Shown here in pieces: positions 1-7,357 of a DNA stretch of 17,245 nt. The stretch lies in the NCBI GenBank assembly GCA_046757965.1, contig JBHHZI010000061.1, positions 1-17,245 on the forward strand. The letters are read 5' to 3'. The stretch is from JBHHZI01 sp046757965. Its GTDB lineage: Bacteria > Acidobacteriota > Polarisedimenticolia > SMYD01. Numbering within the stretch: position 1 is the first letter of the stretch; every line of letters starts with the position of its first letter. A model generated the notes under the pieces. It was not told the origin of the DNA. It made no database searches and saw only the letters and a program-made list of their open reading frames with translations. A program made the position numbers and the translations under genes.

Positions 1-60
1 GGAGGCGGATTCCCGGACGCGATGGTGAAGCCGGTCTCCGACGACCGCATGGCCCACTAG
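1..60 (+). CDS. C-terminal end of an unidentified protein (partial, possibly a receiver domain)
   Basis: The first 60 bases read as an open frame ending in TAG and give the last 19 residues of a protein whose start lies outside the window. The peptide contains GGFPDAMVKP followed by a short polar tail. A Lys-Pro pair after a small hydrophobic run is typical of the last strand-loop of response-regulator receiver domains, so a receiver or hybrid kinase tail is possible. This rests on one short motif and is weak. The stop codon is followed after 4 nt by a strong hairpin. Confidence 0.4.
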   Translation, partial: GGGFPDAMVKPVSDDRMAH

Positions 61-64
61 CACC

Positions 65-89
65 CTGTCATCCCGCAGCGGGGTGACAG
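65..89 (+). terminator. Hairpin just after the upstream gene, candidate terminator without a U-tract
   Basis: Bases 65-75 pair with 79-89 to form an 11-bp stem (CTGTCATCCCG / CGGGGTGACAG, with one T-G wobble) closed by a 3-nt loop. It lies 4 nt after a TAG stop and about 58 nt before engB. No run of T follows, so it is not a classical intrinsic terminator. It could protect the 3' end of the mRNA or mark a Rho-dependent end. Confidence 0.45.
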
Positions 90-146
90 AGACATAGCAC
101 CTTCCGTTTCCCAGTCCAATCACGGCGAAGACACTGCAGGCACGTC

Positions 147-737
147 TTGAAACCTGGAGCGGCACAATTTATCACCGCCGTCGCGACTCCGGCGACGTAT
201 CCGTCTCCCACGGCACCCGAGGTGGTATTCTGCGGGCGCTCGAACGTGGGAAAGTCGAGCCTCATCAACGCTCTGGTCGGGCAACATCGGCTGGCGCGGG
301 TCAGCCGCACGCCCGGGCGGACGCGCCAGATCAATTTCTTCTCGGTCACGAGGATGGGAACGTTCGTGGACCTGCCGGGTTACGGTTATGCCCGCGTGCC
401 TGATGCCGTCCGGGCCTCATGGAAGAGCCTGGTCGACGGTTATCTGGCGGCAGACCGGCCGGTGGCGATACTCCTCCTGCTGGTCGACGCCCGGCATGCG
501 CCGACACGACAGGATGACCAGATGCTGAGATGGACCGAGAACGCCGGCCTCCCGGCCCGCGTCGTGCTCACCAAGGCGGATGCCGTTCCTCGTTCGCGAC
601 TCCGGAGTACTGTCCACTCCGCGGCCCGCACCCTCGGCCTGGAGGGAACCGGGTCGCTCCCGATTCCGGTCTCGTCGCGGACCGGCCAGGGTATCGAGGA
701 CCTGCGGGCCATGATCTACCGGACGGTCAACCGGTGA
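147..737 (+). CDS. engB: Ribosome biogenesis GTP-binding protein EngB (YihA/YsxC)
   Basis: This is a TrmE-Era-EngA-YihA-type GTPase of 196 residues, the usual family length; it acts in large ribosomal subunit assembly in the cytoplasm. The G motifs are all present in order: G1 GRSNVGKSS (30-38), G2 Thr55 in the TPGRTRQ stretch, G3 DLPGYG (75-80), G4 TKAD (142-145) and G5 around VSS (175-177). The start is TTG at 147. The frame has no other start between it and the TGA at 84-86, and a short N-terminus before PEVVFCGRSNVGKSS fits the family. A weak AGG at 138-140 may serve as ribosome-binding site. The TGA stop overlaps a GTG that can start rho (GTGA at 734-737). Confidence 0.95.
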   Translation: MKPGAAQFITAVATPATYPSPTAPEVVFCGRSNVGKSSLINALVGQHRLARVSRTPGRTRQINFFSVTRMGTFVDLPGYGYARVPDAVRASWKSLVDGYLAADRPVAILLLLVDARHAPTRQDDQMLRWTENAGLPARVVLTKADAVPRSRLRSTVHSAARTLGLEGTGSLPIPVSSRTGQGIEDLRAMIYRTVNR

Positions 738-2089
738 GCCGCAGCCGCTCAGAACAGTCGGCACCGCTCTCCGGCCCGGTTGCTCCGCCCGAGCCGGCGG
801 CTCCGGCAAACGGGTCCTCGGTCGGGCGACCGGCGAACCAGATGAACATCAGCGACCTGAAGGAGAAGAACATCAAGAATCCCCTCGCCATCGCCGCGGA
901 GCTGGAGGTGAGTGGCGCGAGCGCGATGCGCAAGCAGGAACTGATATCCAGCATTCTGCAGGCACAGACGGAGAAGAGTGGGCTGATCTTCTCCGAGGGT
1001 GTTCTCGAGTGTCTGCCGGACGGGTTCGGCTTCCTGAGGGCGCCGGAATACCACTATCTGCCGGGTCCGGACGACATCTACGTGTCACCCTCCCAGATCA
1101 GGAAGTTCGGTCTGCAGACCGGTGACACGATCTCCGGCCAGGTTCGTCCGCCGAAGGAGGGTGAGCGCTACTTCGCCCTCATCAAGGTCGAGGCGGTGAA
1201 CTTCGAGAATCCCGACGGGGCGCGGAGCAAGGTGTTCTTCGACAATCTCACGCCGCTCTACCCGAACCAGCGCATCAAGCTCGAGACCGACCGGGACAAC
1301 GTTGCCGCCCGGATCATGGACATCCTGACCCCCATCGGCATGGGGCAGAGAGGACTCATCGTGGCGGCCCCACGCACGGGCAAGACGATGATCCTGCAGA
1401 ACCTGGCGAATTCCATCGCAGCCAATCATCCCGATATGGTGCTCATCGTTCTGCTCATCGATGAGAGACCCGAGGAGGTCACCGACATGCAGCGCTCGGT
1501 GAATGGCGAGGTGATCTCCTCCACCTTCGATGAACCGGCGACGCGGCATGTGCAGGTGGCCGAGATGGTCATCGAGAAGGCCAAGAGGCTGGTCGAGCAC
1601 AGGAAGGATGTCATCATTCTTCTCGATTCGATCACTCGGCTGGCGAGGGCCTACAACACCATCGTTCCTCCCTCCGGCAAGGTTCTCTCCGGTGGCGTCG
1701 ATGCCAACGCCCTTCAACGGCCGAAGCGATTCTTCGGAGCTGCTCGAAACATCGAGGAAGGCGGGTCGCTGACCATCATCGCGACGGCGCTCGTCGAGAC
1801 GGGCTCCCGCATGGACGACGTGATCTTCGAGGAGTTCAAGGGCACCGGGAACATGGAGATCAATCTCGATCGCAAGCTCTCGGACAAGCGTGTGTTCCCG
1901 GCCATCGACCTGAATCGATCCGGCACCCGGAAGGAGGAACTCCTTCTCAGCCAGAAGGAGCTGGATCGGACCTGGGTCCTGAGAAAGGTCCTGACCTCGC
2001 TCTCCAGTGCCGAGGCGATGGAGTTGCTGATAGACCGGATGAGCAAGACCGCATCGAACGAGTCCTTCCTGGATTCCATGAACGAATGA
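734..2089 (+). CDS. rho: Transcription termination factor Rho
   Basis: Rho is the hexameric RNA-dependent ATPase that ends untranslated transcripts. Counting from the internal ATG at 842, the protein has 415 residues, close to E. coli Rho (419). Visible landmarks are the primary RNA-binding cold-shock fold with DGFGFLR (60-66) and YVSPSQIR (80-87), Walker A AAPRTGKT (175-182), Walker B VIILLDS (257-263), and the Q/R-loop region GGVDANALQRPKRFFGAARN. The P-loop has Arg-Thr where E. coli has Lys-Ala. Two starts are possible. GTG 734 overlaps the engB stop and adds a Pro/Ala/Ser-rich 36-residue extension with GC-rich third positions. ATG 842 begins the classical MNISDLKE N-terminus. Neither has a clear Shine-Dalgarno. 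I chose 734 because GTGA overlaps recur in this window; identity is certain, the start is not. Confidence 0.96.
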   Translation: MSRSRSEQSAPLSGPVAPPEPAAPANGSSVGRPANQMNISDLKEKNIKNPLAIAAELEVSGASAMRKQELISSILQAQTEKSGLIFSEGVLECLPDGFGFLRAPEYHYLPGPDDIYVSPSQIRKFGLQTGDTISGQVRPPKEGERYFALIKVEAVNFENPDGARSKVFFDNLTPLYPNQRIKLETDRDNVAARIMDILTPIGMGQRGLIVAAPRTGKTMILQNLANSIAANHPDMVLIVLLIDERPEEVTDMQRSVNGEVISSTFDEPATRHVQVAEMVIEKAKRLVEHRKDVIILLDSITRLARAYNTIVPPSGKVLSGGVDANALQRPKRFFGAARNIEEGGSLTIIATALVETGSRMDDVIFEEFKGTGNMEINLDRKLSDKRVFPAIDLNRSGTRKEELLLSQKELDRTWVLRKVLTSLSSAEAMELLIDRMSKTASNESFLDSMNE

Positions 2090-2138
2090 GATCGTCGGAG
2101 GAACGGCACGGGGACCGCGCCCCTGCGGCCCGGGGGCA

Positions 2139-2147
2139 TGCTATAAT
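2139..2147 (+). promoter_or_regulatory. Extended -10 promoter ahead of rpmE-prfA-prmC
   Basis: The sequence TGCTATAAT contains a perfect -10 hexamer (2142-2147) with the TG of an extended -10 element one base upstream. It stands out in GC-rich surroundings and lies between the rho stop (2089) and the rpmE start (2184). No good -35 is found 17 nt upstream, as is common when an extended -10 is present. The inferred transcript would start near 2154 and have a leader of about 30 nt. Confidence 0.65.
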
Positions 2148-2183
2148 GTATCACTTGATCGGGGACATCGAGGAGCGAGGGCA

Positions 2184-2396
2184 GTGAAAGAGGGCATTCA
2201 TCCGGAATATGTCAATGTGACCGTGACCTGCGCCTGCGGGAACAGCTTCGAGACCCGCTCGACGAAAGATCAGCTACGTCTCGAGCTCTGCTCGGAGTGC
2301 CACCCGTTCTTCACGGGCAAGCAGAAGCTGGTCGACTCGGCAGGTCGCGTGGAGCGGTTTCAGAGGAAGTACGGCCTCCCGACGGATGGCAGCTGA
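2184..2396 (+). CDS. rpmE: 50S ribosomal protein L31, zinc-binding (C+) type
   Basis: This 70-residue protein is ribosomal protein L31, part of the 50S central protuberance that bridges to the small subunit. It opens with MKEGIHPEY and carries four cysteines (16, 18, 36, 39) in the CxC...CxxC arrangement that binds zinc, followed by the family signature HPFFTGKQK. It is therefore the zinc-containing form rather than the zinc-free paralogue made under zinc limitation. The start is GTG at 2184, with AGGAG at 2171-2175 eight nt upstream. It probably heads a transcript with prfA and prmC. Confidence 0.97.
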   Translation: MKEGIHPEYVNVTVTCACGNSFETRSTKDQLRLELCSECHPFFTGKQKLVDSAGRVERFQRKYGLPTDGS

Positions 2397-2459
2397 CACA
2401 GGTCGGGTCGCGTCCCTCGCGTCGTCCGTCACTGATGGTGCCGGCGCCGGCTGATCGCC

Positions 2460-3545
2460 ATGGCTGAGATCTTCGCCAGGCTCGACGACATCGAGGCGAG
2501 GTTCGAAAAACTCTCCCGACAGCTTGCCGACCCCGAGATCGCGGCTGACCCCGCGCGTTACGCCCGGCACGCCCGCGCCTATGCCGAGATCCAGGACCTG
2601 GTGAGTGTGTATCGGCAGCTTCGCCGCACTCGCCGGGAACTCGACGAGGCCCGGGAACTGGAAGGATCCGCCGAGGATGCCATGGCGTCTCTGGCTCGTC
2701 AGGAAGCGGAATCTCTCGAGGCGACCTGTTCGCGGCTGGAGGAGCAGCTCAGGACCATGCTCGTGCCGGATGACCCGGACGATCGCAAGAACGCGGTCAT
2801 GGAGATCCGGGCGGGAACGGGCGGCGATGAGGCGACCCTGTTCGCCGCCGAGGTCTTCCGGATGTATTCTCGCTATGCGGAGCGCCAGGGCTGGCGGGTC
2901 GACGTCACCGATCTGCACCCCTCATCCGCCGGCGGGATCAAGGAGGTCGTGGCCATGGTCGAGGGGGGAGGTGTCTATGCCCGGCTCCAGTACGAGAGCG
3001 GGGTTCACCGGGTCCAGCGCGTCCCCGAGACGGAAGCCTCCGGTCGGATCCATACCTCGGCGGTCACGGTCGCCGTCCTTCCCGAGGCGGAAGCCGTGGA
3101 CGTGAAGGTGGACGATCGCGATCTTCGCATCGATCGGTACTGTTCTTCGGGCCCGGGCGGGCAGAGCGTCAACACGACCTACTCCGCCATCCGGATCACG
3201 CACCTGCCCACCGGTCTGGTGGTGACCTGCCAGGACGAGAAGTCACAGCACAAGAACCGGGAGAAGGCACTGCGCGTGCTTCGTGCCCGGTTGTTCGATC
3301 TCAAGCGTCGGGAGCAGCACGAGGCCGAGGCCAGCGCCCGTCGCACCCAGGTGGGCACCGGCGACCGGTCGGAGAAGATCCGCACGTACAACTTCCCCCA
3401 GAATCGTGTGACCGACCACCGGGTCGGCCTCACCTTGCACCGCCTCCACGACGTTCTCGATGGACAGCTCGATGGGCTTATCGAGCCCCTCATGGCCCAC
3501 TCGCAGGCGGAGAAGCTGAAGGCGTCGGCCGGCAGCTCGGCATGA
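2460..3545 (+). CDS. prfA: Peptide chain release factor 1
   Basis: RF1 reads UAA and UAG stops and triggers peptide release. The protein has 361 residues, the normal length. A coiled-coil N-terminal domain (about 1-100) is followed by the codon-recognition region with the tripeptide PET at 189-191. This sits in RVPETEASGRIHTS, the RF1 PxT position; RF2 would have SPF. The GGQ catalytic motif is at 233-235 inside SSGPGGQSVN, and Gln235 is the residue methylated by PrmC, the next gene. The start is ATG 2460. There is no Shine-Dalgarno; instead a 12-bp palindrome (2440-2451) lies just upstream. A second ATG at 2434 is out of frame and ends after ten codons. Confidence 0.97.
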   Translation: MAEIFARLDDIEARFEKLSRQLADPEIAADPARYARHARAYAEIQDLVSVYRQLRRTRRELDEARELEGSAEDAMASLARQEAESLEATCSRLEEQLRTMLVPDDPDDRKNAVMEIRAGTGGDEATLFAAEVFRMYSRYAERQGWRVDVTDLHPSSAGGIKEVVAMVEGGGVYARLQYESGVHRVQRVPETEASGRIHTSAVTVAVLPEAEAVDVKVDDRDLRIDRYCSSGPGGQSVNTTYSAIRITHLPTGLVVTCQDEKSQHKNREKALRVLRARLFDLKRREQHEAEASARRTQVGTGDRSEKIRTYNFPQNRVTDHRVGLTLHRLHDVLDGQLDGLIEPLMAHSQAEKLKASAGSSA

Positions 3546-3579
3546 GCGATCCGGGCGACGGCCCGGCGCGCTCCTGACC

Positions 3580-4467
3580 ATGGTCGAATCCGGGGAGACG
3601 AGGGGTGACAGGGCGCGTCGCGTGGGCACGGCGTGGACGTGGGCTCGCCGGCTGCTGGCAGAGCGTGGCGTGGACGATGGCACGTCCGACGCCAGCGTGC
3701 TCCTCGGTCTGGCTGTCGATCGCGGTTCCTCGGTCGTCTGGGTCGAGCCCGAGCGGTGGCTGACCCGGGGCCAGTGGGTTCGCTATCAGGATCTGGTCGC
3801 GCAGCGGGCGCAAGGACGTCCCACGGCGTACCTGACCGGCGAGAAGGAATTCTGGTCATTGATGTTCCGTGTCGATACCCGGGTTCTGATCCCGCGACCG
3901 GAGAGTGAGCATCTCGTCGAGCTGGTCCTCGAGGAGTGCAATCGTCCGGATGCCCACATCGTGGACATGGGCACCGGCAGCGGGTGCATCGGGCTGTCCC
4001 TGTGCCATGCCCTCGGGGAGAGCCGCGTCACGGGGGTCGATATCAGTGCCGGCGCTCTGTGCGTGGCGCGGGAGAATGCCTGCCGCCTGGGGCTGGCCCG
4101 ACGATTCTGTTGCGTCCGGGGGCGCGGACTGGACGCCCTGGCGAACGGCGGCGTGGACGTCGTGGTGTCGAACCCTCCCTATGTCGCGCAGGAAGACCTG
4201 GTGGCTCTTCCACGCGAGGTGCGGGATCACGAGCCCCGGGTAGCCCTGGCCTGCGCCGAGGGGGGGCTGGCGGTGACCTGGGATGTGATCGCCGGCGCGG
4301 AGCGGGTCCTGAGTGAATCCGGCCTCCTCGTCCTGGAGGTCGACCCGCGGCGAGCCGGCGCGGTCGAGGCGCGGCTGCATCAGAGCGGCTGGATGTCGGT
4401 GGGCGTGCGGCGGGACCTGTCCGGCCGACCTCGCGTGGTTCACGCACGGCGGGGAGGCCCGGCGTGA
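3580..4467 (+). CDS. prmC: Peptide chain release factor N5-glutamine methyltransferase PrmC (HemK)
   Basis: PrmC uses S-adenosylmethionine to methylate the glutamine of the GGQ motif of release factors, and it lies right after prfA, its substrate gene. The 295-residue protein has the expected layout: a helical N-terminal release-factor-binding domain (about 1-80), the linker motif LIPRPESE (103-110), the SAM-binding loop VDMGTGSGCIG (128-138), an acidic ribose-binding position in VTGVDIS (150-156), and the catalytic NPPY (198-201) that binds the glutamine side chain. The start is ATG 3580, 34 nt after the prfA stop, with no clear ribosome-binding site. An 11-residue frame (3542-3577) fills the gap and ends 2 nt before this ATG. 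The gene converges on cpoB 22 bp away. Confidence 0.95.
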   Translation: MVESGETRGDRARRVGTAWTWARRLLAERGVDDGTSDASVLLGLAVDRGSSVVWVEPERWLTRGQWVRYQDLVAQRAQGRPTAYLTGEKEFWSLMFRVDTRVLIPRPESEHLVELVLEECNRPDAHIVDMGTGSGCIGLSLCHALGESRVTGVDISAGALCVARENACRLGLARRFCCVRGRGLDALANGGVDVVVSNPPYVAQEDLVALPREVRDHEPRVALACAEGGLAVTWDVIAGAERVLSESGLLVLEVDPRRAGAVEARLHQSGWMSVGVRRDLSGRPRVVHARRGGPA

Positions 4468-4472
4468 CGCCG

Positions 4473-4505
4473 CGGGGTCGGCCGCCGTCCTATGGATCGA
4501 CCCCG
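4473..4505. terminator. Inverted repeat between convergent prmC and cpoB, candidate two-way terminator
   Basis: CGGGGTCG (4473-4480) and CGACCCCG (4498-4505) form a perfect 8-bp inverted repeat with a 17-nt loop that contains the cpoB stop codon. It sits where two operons meet tail to tail. No T-run follows on either strand, so its role as a terminator is an inference from position and stem strength. Confidence 0.4.
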
Positions 4506-5377
4506 AGTGACCGCAGCTTGTTGCGGGCCAGACGCGCCTCGTCCGTCTCGGGATAGGTCCGGACCAGATGGTCGAGTTGCACCACGCCTTCACCGATATG
4601 ATTCATGTCGATGAGAAGTAATCCCTTCTTGAGTATGGCTGCCGGGACCTTGTCTCCGTCGGGGTATTCTGCGATCACCTGCCCGTACCGTTTCACCGCC
4701 TCCTGGTTCCGATCCTGCGCCCGGGCGATCTCGGCGAGGTAGTAGAGGGCGTCGTCGGCCAGGGAGCCGCCGGGGCGCAGTTCGCGAACGCTGGAAAAAC
4801 CGAGCGCGGCGATGTCGTAGTCACCCCGGCTGTAATCGGCGTAGGCCTTCTGGAACACGCCCGCCGGGTCCTGGTCGAGGGGCCCGGTGGCCACCGGCGC
4901 ACCGCGAGATGGGGCCTCGACCGGGGTGGCCCCGAGCGACAGATCGCCTGCCACCGGTCCGTTCGGATCCTCCATCCGGGTTGCCGCGGACCCAGGCGCG
5001 GGAATCTGGTGGGACAGACTCTCCTGCAGGCGGCGGAGCCGCGCCACATCGTAGCCGAGCCCCGCGAGCCGCTCGTCATTGCCCTGCAGGGACACGGCCA
5101 GGGCCTGCATCTGGGCCTCGAGGGCATCGAGACGGTCCGTCAGGGAGAGGATCTGGGCGGAGAGATCCTGGGGCGCGTCCGGCGCCGAGAGACGGCCGAC
5201 CGTCGCCCTCGTCTCCGTCTGCTCCTGGCGCAGGCGATCCACCGTGACCCGCAGGTCGTCCACGTCGCGCTGCAGACGCGGAGTGGTGCCGAGGGTGGCG
5301 GCGCAGGCCGCCATGACGAACGATGTCACCAGGGCGACAGCGGCCGCGAGCAGCCGTCCCCGGCGGCTACCGGACAT
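4490..5377 (-). CDS. cpoB: Tol-Pal system periplasmic coordinator CpoB (YbgF)
   Basis: CpoB (YbgF) is a periplasmic Tol-Pal partner that in E. coli links outer-membrane constriction to septal peptidoglycan synthesis. The 295-residue protein has an N-terminal signal with Cys25 in the context VMAAC, a possible but imperfect lipobox. A heptad-rich coiled-coil stretch follows (about 33-125, Leu/Val-rich with many charged residues). After a Pro/Gly/Ala-rich linker (125-170) comes a C-terminal TPR-like domain (about 171-292) with DYSRGDYDIA and ALYYLAEIA helices, as in YbgF. The start is ATG 5377, overlapping the pal stop by 11 nt, which suggests coupled translation. It is the last gene of the tol operon. 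It could be annotated as a lipoprotein, whereas E. coli CpoB is soluble. Confidence 0.88.
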   Translation of the reverse strand: MSGSRRGRLLAAAVALVTSFVMAACAATLGTTPRLQRDVDDLRVTVDRLRQEQTETRATVGRLSAPDAPQDLSAQILSLTDRLDALEAQMQALAVSLQGNDERLAGLGYDVARLRRLQESLSHQIPAPGSAATRMEDPNGPVAGDLSLGATPVEAPSRGAPVATGPLDQDPAGVFQKAYADYSRGDYDIAALGFSSVRELRPGGSLADDALYYLAEIARAQDRNQEAVKRYGQVIAEYPDGDKVPAAILKKGLLLIDMNHIGEGVVQLDHLVRTYPETDEARLARNKLRSLGVDP

Positions 5378-5975
5378 GGAATTCCGCCCGGCGGTTGCGC
5401 GCCCATGCCGTGGTGCTGTGCCCTGGATCCGCAGGACGTTCCTCGCCGAACGAGACGACCTCGAAGCGTGTCCTTTCGAGCCCTTTCTGGACGAGATACT
5501 CCTTCACCGTGTTGGCTCGCCGATCCCCGAGTGCGAGGTTGTATTCGGTGGTTCCTCTCTCGTCGCAGTGTCCCTCGATACGGATCTTCAGCGCCGGATA
5601 CTCCTTCAGAAAGGCGGCATTGCGGTCGAGGGAGTTCCGCGCGTCGTCGGTCAGCGCAGCGCGATCGAACTCGAAGTAAACACTCTCCATGCGGGCTTCG
5701 GCCCATCGGGGATCTCCCGCTGCCTCACCGGGTCCGATCTCCTCGCCGGTGAAGTCGGTCTCGTCGAGGGCACTCTCGGCTTCCCGGGCGGGTGGTGTCG
5801 CGGCCGGCCCGAACGGGTCGGTGACGGTCTCTGCCGGTCCAGGGGACTGGACGGCAGGGGGCGCGGAATCACTGACTCCCTCGGTGTCCGGAACGGTCCG
5901 GCACCCTCCTGCGGCCAGGGTGACGATGGCGAGGAGGGTGGCGATACGGGTGATCGGTTCACTGCCGTGACGCAT
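5367..5975 (-). CDS. pal: Peptidoglycan-associated lipoprotein Pal
   Basis: Pal anchors the outer membrane to peptidoglycan and is moved by TolB and TolA during division. The 202-residue protein starts with a lipoprotein signal ending at LAAGGC (Cys25), then a disordered acidic/Pro-rich linker (about 26-95). An OmpA-type peptidoglycan-binding domain (about 96-202) follows, with the Pal hallmark EGHCDERGTTEYNLALGDRRA (134-154) and the late motif NRRAEF (194-199). The start is ATG 5975, chosen because a clear GGAGGA lies 8 nt upstream. The frame continues open far upstream, but that part is a shadow of tolB. The gap to tolB is 32 nt. Confidence 0.96.
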   Translation of the reverse strand: MRHGSEPITRIATLLAIVTLAAGGCRTVPDTEGVSDSAPPAVQSPGPAETVTDPFGPAATPPAREAESALDETDFTGEEIGPGEAAGDPRWAEARMESVYFEFDRAALTDDARNSLDRNAAFLKEYPALKIRIEGHCDERGTTEYNLALGDRRANTVKEYLVQKGLERTRFEVVSFGEERPADPGHSTTAWARNRRAEFHVR

Positions 5976-5983
5976 CGTGTCTG

Positions 5984-5989
5984 TCCTCC
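5984..5989 (-). promoter_or_regulatory. Ribosome-binding site of pal
   Basis: On the minus strand GGAGGA lies 8 nt before ATG 5975. It decides the start of pal, since the reading frame stays open for about 100 codons further upstream. Confidence 0.85.
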
Positions 5990-6007
5990 GTTTGGGCTGA
6001 GCGGATC

Positions 6008-7357
6008 TCATGTTCCGGTTGACCAGTCCGGCGTCTCGCAACCGCCGCGACGGGTGAGGCGACGGATGTGCTGTCCGTCGAGGTCCATCGAGTAGATCTG
6101 GTAGCGGCCTGTTCGATCCGACGCGAACACGATGTGCAGGCCGTCCGAAGAGAACCTGGGGTTCTCGTTGTTGCCCATCCTGCGGGTCAACTGCCGGGTG
6201 GCGCCGGTGGCGATATCGAGCAACATGATCTGGAATCTTCCGTCGAGGCGGCTGACGTAGGCGAGCCGGCTCTGCACCCGGGCGGACCACGCCGCCGAGT
6301 CATTGTAGTTGCCTTCACGCGTGACGCGCCGGATGTTCGCGCCATCGATGTCCATCAGATAGATCTGAGGAGTCCCCGAGCGGTCCGAAGTGAACGCGAT
6401 CTCCCTGCCGCTCGGTGAGAAGGCGGGTGACGTGTCGATGGCCGGATGGTTGGTCAGGCGAGTGAGCGTCGACGATGCGAGGTCGATCTTCACCAGCTCC
6501 GTGTTGCCGTTCCGGCTGGCCGAGTAGACCATCGAACTCCCGTCCGGTGACCACTCCGGCGCCGAGTTGAGGTCCCCCTCGCGGGCGAAGACGCGCGACC
6601 GGCGCCCGTCGGCATCCACGAGGTGAATCTCCGGCCGGCCGGTGACGTAGGTGACATACGCGAGCTGGCTGCCGTCCGGCGACCACGCCGGCGACAGGTT
6701 GAGACTGCCGTTGTTGGTGATCTGCACCGGACGGTTTCCATCGTAGTCCATCACGAAGATCTCCTTCCGGTGCGCGGAGATGCGCACGGAGAACGCGATC
6801 TTCGTCAGGAAGATGCCGTCGACGCCTGTCAGGTTCCGCACCACGTCATTGGCGAGCTTGTGCCCGATCCGACGGACGAGATTCTCGCCCCCCTGGTAGC
6901 GCTTGCCGAAGATGAGATGTCCTCCCCGCCGGCGGGCGTCATCTCCCTCGGTGTCATACAGGCGCCCCTCCACGCTCAGGTCCGACCCGCGAGCGGTCAG
7001 CTTGCCCAGGAACACCGCCTGGGCGCCGATGGAGCGCCAGTCGCGAAACCGGACATCGCGCTCGGAGAAGGCCGGGACGAGGCGGTACAGGTCGGCGTCG
7101 ACCAGGTCGAAATAGCCCGAGAACGTCAGGTCGTCCCACATGACCTCATGAATGCGCGTGGCGAGGTCCGCCCAGCGGGGACCGGGGTCGACGGTCGGAA
7201 ATTCCGGGACCGCGATGGGCATCTTGTTGAAGCCGCCTTCCCGGATCTCGGCGGAGACGTCCGGGTGCTCCTGGGCACGGAGAGGGCCGCCCGTGGCTCC
7301 CACCAGTGCCGCGACGGCGAGCACGCGAAGCCCGCGGACGCGGCGGCGTCTAGACAT
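6008..7357 (-). CDS. tolB: Tol-Pal system beta-propeller protein TolB
   Basis: TolB is the periplasmic protein that binds Pal and is pulled on by the TolA-type transducer. From ATG 7357 it has 449 residues (E. coli 430). An Arg-rich start and hydrophobic core end near LRA-QE (about residue 28), giving a Sec signal peptide. A TolB N-terminal domain follows (MPIAVPEF, then WDDLTFSGYFDLVD), then a propeller with WD40-like repeats of the type SPAWSPDGSQLAYVT. Five such units are visible; one (DSAAWSARVQSRLAYVS) has lost the SPDG turn. ATG 7357 overlaps the stop of the preceding gene by 8 nt. An alternative ATG at 7390 has a GAGG nine nt upstream and would add 11 residues, so the start is uncertain. 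Confidence 0.95.
   Translation of the reverse strand: MSRRRRVRGLRVLAVAALVGATGGPLRAQEHPDVSAEIREGGFNKMPIAVPEFPTVDPGPRWADLATRIHEVMWDDLTFSGYFDLVDADLYRLVPAFSERDVRFRDWRSIGAQAVFLGKLTARGSDLSVEGRLYDTEGDDARRRGGHLIFGKRYQGGENLVRRIGHKLANDVVRNLTGVDGIFLTKIAFSVRISAHRKEIFVMDYDGNRPVQITNNGSLNLSPAWSPDGSQLAYVTYVTGRPEIHLVDADGRRSRVFAREGDLNSAPEWSPDGSSMVYSASRNGNTELVKIDLASSTLTRLTNHPAIDTSPAFSPSGREIAFTSDRSGTPQIYLMDIDGANIRRVTREGNYNDSAAWSARVQSRLAYVSRLDGRFQIMLLDIATGATRQLTRRMGNNENPRFSSDGLHIVFASDRTGRYQIYSMDLDGQHIRRLTRRGGCETPDWSTGT

Noticed and set aside
530..733. Upstream extension of rho inside engB
   Set aside because: The segment overlaps the engB GTPase domain out of frame and has no resemblance to Rho.
5976..6290. Upstream extension of pal to a 307-residue frame
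   Set aside because: The added part overlaps the end of tolB in another frame, and the lipoprotein signal plus GGAGGA place the start at 5975.
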